Virus record (IMG/VR): IMGVR_UViG_3300045003_000194
Location: 1 to 38,812 of that record
Strand: one strand, 5' to 3'
Length of the DNA stretch: 38,812 nt
Origin: a virus
In this document: piece after piece, positions 15,605-22,607 of the stretch
How the letters are laid out: each line of letters begins with the position of its first letter
How positions within the stretch are numbered: position 1 is the stretch's first letter
Translations under genes and position numbers: made by a program
The notes under the pieces: generated by a model
Databases searched by the model: none
What the model was told of the DNA's origin: nothing
The model's input: only the letters and a program-made list of their open reading frames with translations

Positions 15605-16102
15605 TCATAGTACCTTTGCCAGTACCAATGCACCGCCACCGAGCAGGGCAAGCCAAAACCACATCGGCAAACCGAGCGGACTATTCGGCGAACCGGGCGT
15701 GTAAACCACATTCCCCGCGCCGTAATAGCTGGCAACATTGGCAGCAGCTGGACCTGCCTGCGCTGCCTGCTGATCCGCTGCCGCTTGTGCGGCATCTATA
15801 ACCGATTGCGGATAGCCCGCTGCTTTTGCATTCTCCACCACGCTCTGCGGCCCCGATGCAATCACGCTAGCTGCGCATGCCTGCCACTTCTGCGGATTGA
15901 AATAAAAATCCCACGTCGAGCAAACATCAGCAACGTCTGGTGCGATAGGCGACGGCAAACTCAGAGCCGTCTGCACGCTGGGCTGAGATGAAAGCCAGTT
16001 CGTCAGAAATCCGCCAGTTGGATCCGTGGCGAATTGCCCAAGTCTCTGCCTGCGCATCCCCGTGGGGATGTTATCGACCGACATGTAGCCAGCACCACTC
16101 AT
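15605..16102 (-). CDS. C-terminally membrane-anchored protein
   Basis: Protein of 165 residues, ATGA-coupled to the small membrane gene upstream. The N-terminal domain has two Cys (VADVCSTWDFYF, WQACAASV), followed by an Ala/Gln-rich helix (VIDAAQAAADQQAAQAG), and a C-terminal membrane segment (PMWFWLALLGGGALVLAKVL). It is the last of a run of proteins of the same design (soluble domain, Pro/Gly/Ser linker, C-terminal helix). I infer a protein of an internal virion membrane. Confidence 0.75.
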   Translation of the reverse strand: MSGAGYMSVDNIPTGMRRQRLGQFATDPTGGFLTNWLSSQPSVQTALSLPSPIAPDVADVCSTWDFYFNPQKWQACAASVIASGPQSVVENAKAAGYPQSVIDAAQAAADQQAAQAGPAAANVASYYGAGNVVYTPGSPNSPLGLPMWFWLALLGGGALVLAKVL

Positions 16103-16245
16103 GCAAAACTCACTGTATTCGGACGCACTCCAGACATCATCTGCACTAGCGGATTGTGCTCATCCCATGGCTGCTGAAATTCGTACGCAGTAAACGCATA
16201 CGCTCCAACTCCAAGCAAGAGCAAAATTAACAGTGTGTCACTCAT
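16099..16245 (-). CDS. Single-pass small membrane protein
   Basis: Protein of 48 residues. ATGA overlaps on both sides fix its limits, and a longer frame to 16836 is only the shadow of other genes. It starts MSDTLLILLLLGVGAYAFTA, one membrane helix at the very N-terminus, followed by a polar tail. The only anchored protein of this block with an N-terminal helix. Size and form suit a small integral virion-membrane protein. Confidence 0.72.
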   Translation of the reverse strand: MSDTLLILLLLGVGAYAFTAYEFQQPWDEHNPLVQMMSGVRPNTVSFA

Positions 16246-16580
16246 CGCCGTTTCGAAATCAAAAGCAAAAGTGCAGCCGCACCTAGCCACGGCAACGCTG
16301 CCGAAAACAAACTCAGGGAACCGGTCTGAATCGCTGGAAATGAACCCGCGCTCTGCCCCGGCGTTCCCGCTGGCACGGCGTTCCCGTCCGCATCCATCCA
16401 CACCACTGCGTTCGGGTCGTTGCACAGCACCGGATTCCCTTCGGAATCGGCTGCCGAGACACAGCCCCGGAACACATTCTGCGCACCCAGCCCGCGCAGC
16501 CCAAGCCCCGCCATTGCCTTCTCTGGGTTTGTGAAAGGCCGAAACCCTTGCTGTGGCCGCATGTAGTGCACGTTCGGCAT
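16242..16580 (-). CDS. C-terminally membrane-anchored protein
   Basis: Protein of 112 residues. The N-terminus is basic and aromatic with a TNPEKAM motif. The middle has Cys residues and VVWMDADGNAVPAG. The C-terminal helix (LFSAALPWLGAAALLLLISK) ends in KRR, so the tail is probably cytoplasmic or DNA-facing. Closely similar in design to its neighbours; the FSAALPWL start of the helix recurs in the transglutaminase-like protein at 18889-19785, suggesting shared ancestry of the anchors. Confidence 0.75.
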   Translation of the reverse strand: MPNVHYMRPQQGFRPFTNPEKAMAGLGLRGLGAQNVFRGCVSAADSEGNPVLCNDPNAVVWMDADGNAVPAGTPGQSAGSFPAIQTGSLSLFSAALPWLGAAALLLLISKRR

Positions 16581-16784
16581 CTACTCTTCCTTCCGGTACC
16601 GCTTCAAAATTCCTATCAGCGTGGTGCGCCCGATGGCCAGCCGCTTCGCCGCCTCGCTCACATTCCCTTGGCACAGAATCATCGCGCTCTCGATCGCCTT
16701 GCGCTCCACCACGTGCAACGGAGTCACCAGCAAGGGCGCGATGCGTTCCACTAGTTCCATCGGCGGACGTTGCAGTAAACTCAT
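16581..16784 (-). CDS. Fis-type helix-turn-helix DNA-binding protein
   Basis: Protein of 67 residues, start fixed by an ATGA overlap with the gene upstream at 16781. Residues about 22-65 match the Fis/NtrC C-terminal HTH (HTH_8): ERKAIESAMILCQGNVSEAA, then KRLAIGRTTLIGILKRY, with the conserved GN..eAA..L.I.r.TL pattern. It has no receiver or AAA+ domain, so it is a stand-alone DNA binder. Its place in the middle of the membrane-protein block suggests either a late-transcription regulator that feeds back on this operon or a DNA-condensing virion protein. The first is more likely. Confidence 0.85.
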   Translation of the reverse strand: MSLLQRPPMELVERIAPLLVTPLHVVERKAIESAMILCQGNVSEAAKRLAIGRTTLIGILKRYRKEE

Positions 16785-17296
16785 CGCCGCTTCCCTCCGC
16801 TCGCCAAGAGCGCGACCAGAAGCACGCCCCCGCCAATCACCAGCCAGGTCGGCATGCCCATCGTGGTGCCCGACAGCCACAAACCCATGGACGATGGCGA
16901 GAGGGGAACCGCCACGCGCGGCGAAGGCGAAGGTGCCGTTCCCGCACCCACCGCGGCTGAAATCACATTCGCCAGCGGCTGGAAATTTGGCACGCTCACC
17001 TTGGAGCCGGACTGTGCCGCTTCATTGCTTTGCAGCCACGCGATGTCGGAAGGCGTCGCCTGTGCTGTCGTGTCCGCTCCGCTCGGCAAGGGCGGCCCGA
17101 TGAATCCGCCACCCGAAGGCGGTAGCACATCGGTCGGAGTCCACGCGGGCTGCTGCCAGAATGGCAGGCTGCCCGCGTCCGGCGTCGTGGCAAACGGGTC
17201 ATAGCCCGAACTGAAGACATCGGTCATGCCGTCATCGCCCAGCCCATGCAGGCGCGGGCGGATGTACGGCCCGGAATAGACGGCCACGCGGCTCAT
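16781..17296 (-). CDS. C-terminally membrane-anchored protein
   Basis: Protein of 171 residues with an ATGA overlap to the gene upstream. It has an aromatic/Gly N-terminus (VYSGPYIRPRLHGLGDDG), a long Pro/Ser/Gly linker, and a C-terminal membrane helix (TWLVIGGGVLLVALLASG) ending GKRR. Same plan as the neighbours at 16242, 17475, 18368 and 18889. I infer a virion-membrane protein with its linker facing the capsid shell. Confidence 0.75.
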   Translation of the reverse strand: MSRVAVYSGPYIRPRLHGLGDDGMTDVFSSGYDPFATTPDAGSLPFWQQPAWTPTDVLPPSGGGFIGPPLPSGADTTAQATPSDIAWLQSNEAAQSGSKVSVPNFQPLANVISAAVGAGTAPSPSPRVAVPLSPSSMGLWLSGTTMGMPTWLVIGGGVLLVALLASGGKRR

Positions 17297-17478
17297 TGCG
17301 CCCTCAATGGTTCAAAGAGTTTCCGCGCGGCAGCTTCTGCCCCCGGATAGTGCACCGAAATTTGCACGATGGCATACATGCGCTTCAGATCGTTAATCAT
17401 CCACCACTGGCATCCGCCTTCAACCGGAGCGCACAGGCTGTAACGCCCCGACTTCGAATTCTCGCCTCTGCGCTTCAT
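17293..17478 (-). CDS. Small soluble protein in the membrane-protein block
   Basis: Protein of 61 residues. ATGA overlaps at both ends fix the limits. Basic start MKRRGENSKSGRYSLC, then WWMINDLKRMYAIVQISVHY and AARKLFEPLRAQ. No membrane segment. It could be an assembly factor for the anchored proteins. Not recognised. Confidence 0.65.
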   Translation of the reverse strand: MKRRGENSKSGRYSLCAPVEGGCQWWMINDLKRMYAIVQISVHYPGAEAAARKLFEPLRAQ

Positions 17479-18371
17479 CGCAAAAACATCCAGGCCGCGA
17501 TCGCAGCCGCACCCAGCAAAAGCAAACTCGAAGAGCTTCCCCCGCCACCTAGCAGGGAACTGACCGTCCCCGAAACCGACGCAATCTTCGGCGGTGTGTA
17601 TGTGAGCGAATACCCCGAACGCAGGTTCGCTCCGTACTTCGATCCGTAGACCGTGCACACCTGAATCGTTCCCCCTTGGGGATTCGCAAAGACTTGCTGC
17701 GCCTGCAGCACGGTCGGATACAAATCTTGGCAGCCCACGCAGCACGTGGCCGTGCAACTTTTGTCGCACATGTGCCCGCCCGGAGTGCCGGTACAGGGCC
17801 CGCCCGGATTCAATTGCCCATTGCCGCAATTCGCGCCGCCATTCGAAGCATCCGCCGCGCCTGGCGCGCGCGTGTAGGGAGCCATCTCCGCGAAAAACTG
17901 CTGCAATAAAAGCTGGCACTGCTGTGCCGCTTGCGTCCCCGTGATGTTCTGGCTGGGATCCGAAGAATTCGCCGCCGCGAAAATCGCCTTGATGCCCGCA
18001 TCGAACGCTTGCACCGCCGAATTGATGGCCTGATTCTCTTGCGTGGCCCCTTTGACCCGCGCTTCGTGCGCCGACCACAATCCGCCGATGATGCCCACTA
18101 GAATTGCAATGCCCGCGCCGATGCCCGCCGTGAGCGCGCCCGCCGCCATTCCTGTGGCTCCGGTTGCGGAAACCGCTGCTGAAGCTGCGAACGGTGTGCC
18201 CACTTGTGCGCCGGCAGAAACCAGAGGCGTGATGTTGGTCGCGCCCAGCCATCCCAGTTGATGCAGCGGAATTTTCGGCGCGCGCGCGTAGTGGCCGAAG
18301 CGCGGCGCATGCGTCATTCCGCGCCAGCCTTGCTGGTAGAGCGGCACCGAGGGTAGAGCCACGCTGCTCAT
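17475..18371 (-). CDS. Cys-rich protein with two membrane segments
   Basis: Protein of 298 residues; the ATG at 18371 overlaps the preceding stop (ATGA), and the longer frame to 18773 is a shadow. The N-terminus has YQQGWRGM and LHQLGWLG repeats. A Gly/Ala-rich membrane stretch follows (about 60-90, GALTAGIGAGIAILVGIIGG), then a helical domain, a Cys-rich segment (GHMCDKSCTATCCVGCQDLY), and a C-terminal helix (SSLLLLGAAAIAAWMFLR). The Cys cluster could form disulphides in the periplasm or bind metal. I infer a virion-membrane or membrane-tube protein, the largest of the block together with its neighbour at 18889-19785. Confidence 0.75.
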   Translation of the reverse strand: MSSVALPSVPLYQQGWRGMTHAPRFGHYARAPKIPLHQLGWLGATNITPLVSAGAQVGTPFAASAAVSATGATGMAAGALTAGIGAGIAILVGIIGGLWSAHEARVKGATQENQAINSAVQAFDAGIKAIFAAANSSDPSQNITGTQAAQQCQLLLQQFFAEMAPYTRAPGAADASNGGANCGNGQLNPGGPCTGTPGGHMCDKSCTATCCVGCQDLYPTVLQAQQVFANPQGGTIQVCTVYGSKYGANLRSGYSLTYTPPKIASVSGTVSSLLGGGGSSSSLLLLGAAAIAAWMFLR

Positions 18372-18892
18372 CGCTTCCCCTTGAACATCCACAGCAGCGC
18401 GAACGCCGCCGCCCCCGCGATGCCCCAGTTGGGAATTCCTGCAATCAGCGTCTGCTCGGAAAGCCACGCGCCGAATCCGCTGGCCACGTTGACGCTGTTG
18501 CCCGCTGAATCGAGCACCGTCCCCGGTTGTGTCAGCTGGGGCGCCGTCTGATCCGCGCCTACGGCCACGCTCGGGGAGGGCTGCGGCGCGCCAGGCGTGC
18601 CGCCCGGAGCCGACACAACCGAGCCTGAAGATGGGCCGAGCGGAGGCGGCTGGGGGACCGTCGCTGTCGCGCCCGGATAGTTGCGCCAAATCGGAACGGG
18701 CATCACCGGAATCGGCTCCACAATGGGGAAAGGCCAGCGCACCGGAGGAGCGCCACAGCCCCACGCCGGACATGGCATCATGCCCTCGCCCGTGATGGTC
18801 GCTGCCCCGAGCCGCACCATGTGCGCTTTTCCATCAGTCAGCGTGCGCGGCGCAATTTCCCACGGCGCGCGATACACATATCGGCCGCTCAT
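18368..18892 (-). CDS. C-terminally membrane-anchored Pro-rich protein
   Basis: Protein of 174 residues, ATGA-coupled to both neighbours. N-terminal MSGRYVYRAPWEIAPRTL, a Pro-rich stretch (FPIVEPIPVMPVPIWRNYPG), a Ser/Gly/Pro linker, and a C-terminal helix (NWGIAGAAAFALLWMF) ending KGKR. The Pro-rich arm could extend through a capsid shell. Part of the anchored-protein block. Confidence 0.75.
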   Translation of the reverse strand: MSGRYVYRAPWEIAPRTLTDGKAHMVRLGAATITGEGMMPCPAWGCGAPPVRWPFPIVEPIPVMPVPIWRNYPGATATVPQPPPLGPSSGSVVSAPGGTPGAPQPSPSVAVGADQTAPQLTQPGTVLDSAGNSVNVASGFGAWLSEQTLIAGIPNWGIAGAAAFALLWMFKGKR

Positions 18893-19785
18893 CGCTTCAC
18901 CGCCACTAAAACCAATCCGCCAATCAGCAGCCAGGGCAATGCCGACGAAAACAGGGAACTGGAAATGGCATTCAATCCCCCATAGCCCGCCGCTGGCACC
19001 GCGTACCCGGGAGTGTAGGGAGTCATGAACGAGGCATAAGGGCTGCCGGTGGAAACTGTGGCCCCCGATGGCAGCCGCATCGCTGTGGGTTGCCCTGAAA
19101 CCGTGGCGATAATTCCCGGAATCTCTTGAATGCTTTGCGAGAGGATCGCATTCGCATCGATGCCTGAACCGTCATCGCCGAGCGAGCCCATGCTCAGATA
19201 CCCGGAGAGCCCCTGCAGCCGCGTGCACCCATTCATGTCCTGATAGGTGCCATCGGTGAGCGACCACACCCGCTTGCGGAAATAAACCGGAGGCTGTAAA
19301 CCGAATTGCGAATTTGGCCGCGCCGCATCGACCGCCACCCAGCGCCCCGAGCCTGCCGGCACTTCCACTTCCGTGTACACGTGCGAGAAATCGTTGGGAT
19401 AGTCGGGCTGCGCTGCCACCGTCACCAGACGCGCCGGATAACCCAGCGCGATCGCCAGCGCACCCATGAGCATGGCGATGTCGTCGCAGTCCCCCGCCCG
19501 CTTTTTCAGTAGCTCCAAGGGAGGCGTGAGCAATTCCTTGGTAACCGGGTCTTTGGTGTACCGGATATGCCCCTGCACCCACTGAAACAGGGAAAAAACT
19601 TCCCCGTAATCGTCATAAGCGGGAATATGCCGTACCAATTCGACCGAAAACCGGATGAATTGGGGATCATTCAGGGCTTGATCGATCAGCTTGCGCATCA
19701 GCCGCACGGTTTGTGCTGTGCCCGCATCGCCGTCGAGAAGGGGTGCGCGATAGCCGAGTAAGTTACCCGCGTGCTGAAGCCGCAA
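18889..19785 (-). CDS. Transglutaminase-like protein with C-terminal membrane anchor
   Basis: Protein of 298 residues starting at a TTG with AGAGAGG 8 bases upstream. Residues about 25-160 form a transglutaminase-like cysteine-protease fold with the full triad in order: Cys100 in KKRAGDCDDIAML, His135 in DFSHVYTEVEV and Asp153 in WVAVDAA. A linker follows, then a C-terminal helix from about 276 (FSSALPWLLIGGLVLVAVKR). The enzyme could cleave or cross-link peptide bonds in virion proteins or in the host wall peptide. It is the first gene of the minus arm, next to the divergent regulatory gap. A membrane-tethered enzyme of this type is unusual in a phage. Confidence 0.85.
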   Translation of the reverse strand: MRLQHAGNLLGYRAPLLDGDAGTAQTVRLMRKLIDQALNDPQFIRFSVELVRHIPAYDDYGEVFSLFQWVQGHIRYTKDPVTKELLTPPLELLKKRAGDCDDIAMLMGALAIALGYPARLVTVAAQPDYPNDFSHVYTEVEVPAGSGRWVAVDAARPNSQFGLQPPVYFRKRVWSLTDGTYQDMNGCTRLQGLSGYLSMGSLGDDGSGIDANAILSQSIQEIPGIIATVSGQPTAMRLPSGATVSTGSPYASFMTPYTPGYAVPAAGYGGLNAISSSLFSSALPWLLIGGLVLVAVKR

Positions 19786-20136
19786 AGTAGCGCCTCTCTG
19801 AAGCCGAAATCAACCAACGCGAAGAACTGGGAGAGAAAAGGGACGGAATGGAGTGATGGGAGTGTGCCTTGCCCGGCACCGCGCCGTTTGTCGCAGGCAC
19901 CGGGAAGGCCGCGCCACTTCGTCAGACCTGAAAATGAGCGCTTTCCCGAATCTTTGCAATAGTTTTGGTACAACACCGATTGCTGTACTAAGTGTTGTAC
20001 TGAGGTACACCCTCAAACACTCGCCTGTACCAAGCGCGAAAACCCCTTGTTTGCCTGTGGAAATCGTGCTTCAATGGCTCCAGAACACGAAATGCGCCGA
20101 CCGTTTGCGGCGAGCCGGAAACAGGGAGACCGTTTG
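19786..20136. promoter_or_regulatory. Divergent regulatory gap with GTAC operator-like array
   Basis: 351 bases without a convincing gene between the two divergent arms. It holds five GTAC sites (19968, 19985, 19997, 20005, 20027). The first and third belong to a perfect 9-bp inverted repeat GTACAACAC (19968-19976) / GTGTTGTAC (19992-20000), and the others have TGTAC or GTACA contexts. No strong -35/-10 pair stands out. I infer the main control region and possibly the replication origin, with overlapping promoters and repressor sites. Confidence 0.6.
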
Positions 20137-21462
20137 ATGCCTGCTGCCGACCGTCCCACGGGCGAAATTGTTGAAACCACCACCCGCCGCCGCGTAGTTC
20201 CCGTCTCTGATTCGAAACCCGACATCTGGGAAACCCTCTACCACCTTGCCGCCAACCCGCACGAGTGGGAACGGCATATGGTCTACATCTATCGCATGGA
20301 ACCGGACGGCACCCAGGTGCAGGTGACCAAAGGCAAATCCATTCTCGAGATGCCGATCACGCGCCAGCAGGTGCCCGTCGCCGACAAAGACGAACTGGAA
20401 TTCGCGCTGCGCGACGTCTCCGGGGGAAACTACCGCGTGCTCTTGAAGGAAGGCCCGCAGCTGAAGTGCGCCGGCCAACTGAAGATCTCCGGCCCGATCC
20501 GCCCCGCCGTCGATATCATCGGCGGGCGGCCCGTCGTGATCACGCCCGGAGCGAATCCGAATCCAGCGCAAAGCGCAAGCTATGGCGTGGATCCGACCGC
20601 AGCTGTCGCCAGTCGCGCCTTCGATGCTTTGAGTAGCCAGGAGCGCACCGCCGCCGAGATTGGTTTCGCCGCCATGCGCACCGGCCTTGATGCCGTGACC
20701 AAAGCCGTAGACCTTGAGCGCCGTGCCCCCGCGCAGGATGACCTTACCCGCCAGCTGATGACCATCATGATTCAGCGCATGATGGAAGACCCGACCGAAA
20801 AGCTGGTGCGCCTCTTGGCCCTGATGCGCGAGATGAATGGCGGAACCGGCGGCGCCGGACAGGGAAGCGGAGCCGCAGGCAGCTTGGTGGACAAGCTTCT
20901 GAATGCCGCAGCCGATCGATTGCTGAATCCCGCACCCACAGGTGCGCCCGTCTCCGCGACGGCCGAACTGGTGCGCTCGCTCCCCTCGCTCGGCTCACAC
21001 TTTGTCGAAGGCGTGAAAGCCTATGCCGACGCGCGCCGCTCCGAAGTGCAGATCATGGCCATGTCCCGCGCCAATCCCGCCCAGCCCATGCCGCCCTCTG
21101 CTACCGTGCTGCCCCCAGTCCCCGCGCCCCCCAATGGAGCACCCGATAACATGGAGCCCGTCGAACGCAAAATTATTGAAATTTTCCAGCAGCCCATCTC
21201 GGCCCATCAGGCAGCCGATGAAGCCATGGCGTTCTTAGATACACTCGCCCCTAACGGCGCCGCCATTACCCCGCTCGCCAATTTAGGCGAAGACGGCCTG
21301 CTGAAGTTTTTCGGCTCGCGGCCGATCCTGAAAGCTGCCACCGCCAACATGCCGCGCCTGGTCGAATTCATCCGGGCATTCTTGAAGATGCACGCCGAAG
21401 ATGTGGCAGCCGAGAACGGCCAGCAGTCAAGTGTGGAAGTAAAACCGCCGCTGCCCAACTGA
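20137..21462 (+). CDS. Large protein opening the plus-strand arm, function unknown
   Basis: Protein of 441 residues. The start at 20137 follows AGGGAGA by about 7 bases; an in-frame extension to 20047 would run into the control gap and has no better site. The N-terminal domain (about 25-130) is alpha/beta with HMVYIYRMEPDGTQVQVTKG and GGNYRVLLKEGPQLKC, reminiscent of small uncharacterised domains in other phage and plasmid proteins. The middle is helical (ERTAAEIGFAAMRTGLDAVT) with Gly/Ala and Pro-rich linkers. The C-terminal helical domain has FFGSRPILKAATANMPRL. No enzyme motif. As the first gene after the control region it may be an early or replication-associated protein. Confidence 0.75.
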   Translation: MPAADRPTGEIVETTTRRRVVPVSDSKPDIWETLYHLAANPHEWERHMVYIYRMEPDGTQVQVTKGKSILEMPITRQQVPVADKDELEFALRDVSGGNYRVLLKEGPQLKCAGQLKISGPIRPAVDIIGGRPVVITPGANPNPAQSASYGVDPTAAVASRAFDALSSQERTAAEIGFAAMRTGLDAVTKAVDLERRAPAQDDLTRQLMTIMIQRMMEDPTEKLVRLLALMREMNGGTGGAGQGSGAAGSLVDKLLNAAADRLLNPAPTGAPVSATAELVRSLPSLGSHFVEGVKAYADARRSEVQIMAMSRANPAQPMPPSATVLPPVPAPPNGAPDNMEPVERKIIEIFQQPISAHQAADEAMAFLDTLAPNGAAITPLANLGEDGLLKFFGSRPILKAATANMPRLVEFIRAFLKMHAEDVAAENGQQSSVEVKPPLPN

Positions 21463-21498
21463 CGGTGCATGCTATCTTCAGACCATGAGGATTCGCCC

Positions 21499-21708
21499 GT
21501 GGCCATCGCCCGCACCGACGTTGCACTCTCGAAGCCCAGCGAGGAAATCCGCCTCGCCCAGGACGTGGTGCGCTCGATTCTCGTAAAAGACGATCTGCTC
21601 GAAGATCCGCTCCTGCTCGAAGGCGTGGCCGAGCGGCTGGGAGAAATCGAGATGGAGATGGGCGAGTTGGCCGGCAAGCAGCAGATGTTTGAATTGCTCA
21701 TGAAGTGA
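21499..21708 (+). CDS. Small acidic helical protein
   Basis: Protein of 69 residues from a GTG with GAGG 8 bases upstream; an ATG at 21469 is in frame but lacks a site. Acidic, helical (VRSILVKDDLLEDPLLLEGV), with a coiled-coil-like end (IEMEMGELAGKQQMFELLMK). Follows the preceding gene closely. Function unknown. Confidence 0.65.
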   Translation: MAIARTDVALSKPSEEIRLAQDVVRSILVKDDLLEDPLLLEGVAERLGEIEMEMGELAGKQQMFELLMK

Positions 21709-21756
21709 GCGAAAAGGATAGGTGCCGCGAACCCAACTTACAGCCGACTTGAGCAG

Positions 21757-21787
21757 GGAGGTTACTTCGGTAACTCAGGTAACCTCC
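21757..21787 (+). promoter_or_regulatory. Nested inverted repeats with TTCG loop
   Basis: Outer arms GGAGGTTAC (21757-21765) and GTAACCTCC (21779-21787) are perfect inverted repeats. The left arm can instead pair with an inner GTAAC (21770-21774) to make GTTAC-TTCG-GTAAC, a stable tetraloop hairpin. The two folds exclude each other, so this could be an attenuator or a triple GGTNAC operator. No T run follows. Confidence 0.5.
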
Positions 21788-21826
21788 TGATTCCCGCCGC
21801 GCACCCCGCACAATAGAAATAAGTTT

Positions 21827-21991
21827 ATGCAGCCCGCCTCCCCCAAACCGCCCCGCCTCTTGCGCGACCTCGGCCACTTCAGCGGAGTGTTCCTGCAGAC
21901 GCTGGTGGACACCGTGGACTATCTGCTGGTGCGCGACACCCACAAGCAGCCCGTCAAAAGCTGCCGCAAGATGGAGCGCAAGACTGCCTGA
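21827..21991 (+). CDS. Short basic protein, tentative
   Basis: Open frame of 54 residues (MQPASPKPPRLLRDLGHFSG then VFLQTLVDTVDYLLVRDTHK) in the gap between the hairpin and the RHH gene. Amphipathic helix and basic tail look protein-like, but the ribosome site is weak (AATAAG). Function unknown. Confidence 0.45.
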   Translation: MQPASPKPPRLLRDLGHFSGVFLQTLVDTVDYLLVRDTHKQPVKSCRKMERKTA

Positions 21992-22070
21992 GTGTGAATT
22001 CCAGCGCCTCTGTGGAAATGCCAGAATGACACTTTAGTTTTCAATCGCTTGCGCAACCGCAAAATTTCCC

Positions 22071-22100
22071 TTGACACATAGTAGGCCCGTGTCCTACATT
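22071..22100 (+). promoter_or_regulatory. Promoter with internal operator for the RHH gene
   Basis: TTGACA (22071-22076), an 18-base spacer and TACATT (22095-22100), ending 8 bases before the ATG of the RHH gene, so the mRNA is almost leaderless. The spacer carries the inverted repeat GTAGG (22081-22085) / CCTAC (22093-22097), which overlaps the -10 box. This is the expected layout for autorepression by an RHH dimer. Confidence 0.65.
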
Positions 22101-22107
22101 GTCTCGC

Positions 22108-22275
22108 ATGGCAAGCGCAGTCAAACAGAAGCCGCAACCGAAAATCAACGTCAGGCCCACCCCCGAAGATCAGAAGCTGGTAGCCGCGCTGCATCGTAAA
22201 TTGGGCGTAGACACTTCACAGATTGTGCGTCTTGCCCTGCGCGCGCTCGCCATTAAAGAGGGGGTTGTCGCCTGA
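22108..22275 (+). CDS. Ribbon-helix-helix transcriptional regulator
   Basis: Protein of 55 residues. Basic N-terminal arm, then strand KINVRPTP, helix EDQKLVAALHRKLG and helix DTSQIVRLALRALAIKE, the Arc/CopG/MetJ-type RHH plan. It would act as a dimer, inserting paired strands in the major groove. The inverted repeat in its own promoter is the likely target. Its TGA overlaps the next ATG (TGATG), so the next gene is under the same control. No toxin gene is recognised nearby, so I favour a phage regulator over a toxin-antitoxin system. Confidence 0.82.
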   Translation: MASAVKQKPQPKINVRPTPEDQKLVAALHRKLGVDTSQIVRLALRALAIKEGVVA

Positions 22276-22607
22276 TGCCGCGTCCGATAACAGGTATCGA
22301 GGCAAAGCCTTCCCTTGTGCTACTGTGCACACCCTTCCCTCAATTTCAACCTTGGGGGAATCGGCCAATGCTGCAGAAGGTCGTCCGCCGCAACCCTGTC
22401 CCATTTCAGCCGCATGTCACTGAGCCGACTTACTTACTCGTCTATGTGGTGGAAACTCTGGCCTGTGGCCACACTCTAACCACGTACCCGCAGGCTGATC
22501 CGCTGATCGCCGTGCGCCGCGACTGCCTCGAATGCGGCGAACCCACCAGCCTGAAAAAGAAGCCGCCTTATAGCGTGACTCTGGCACGCGGAAAGAAGGC
22601 CGCGTGA
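22275..22607 (+). CDS. Zinc-knuckle protein
   Basis: Up to 110 residues. The ATG at 22275 overlaps the RHH stop and has AGAGGGGG 10 bases upstream; an internal ATG at 22368 also has a site (TTGGGGG) and would give 79 residues. The conserved-looking part is ETLACGHTLTTYPQAD and RRDCLECGEP: a CGH plus a CxxC that can bind one zinc. Small phage proteins with this pattern are common and uncharacterised. Confidence 0.7.
   Translation: MPRPITGIEAKPSLVLLCTPFPQFQPWGNRPMLQKVVRRNPVPFQPHVTEPTYLLVYVVETLACGHTLTTYPQADPLIAVRRDCLECGEPTSLKKKPPYSVTLARGKKAA

Noticed and set aside
16246-16836. Upstream 197 codons of the long minus-strand frame that ends at 16099
   Set aside because: They are out-of-frame readings of the Fis-type gene and an anchored-protein gene. 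Only the last 48 codons are a gene.
19853-20137. Plus-strand frame of 94 codons in the control gap
   Set aside because: Composition is irregular and Arg/Cys-rich, there is no ribosome site, and it runs through the operator array.
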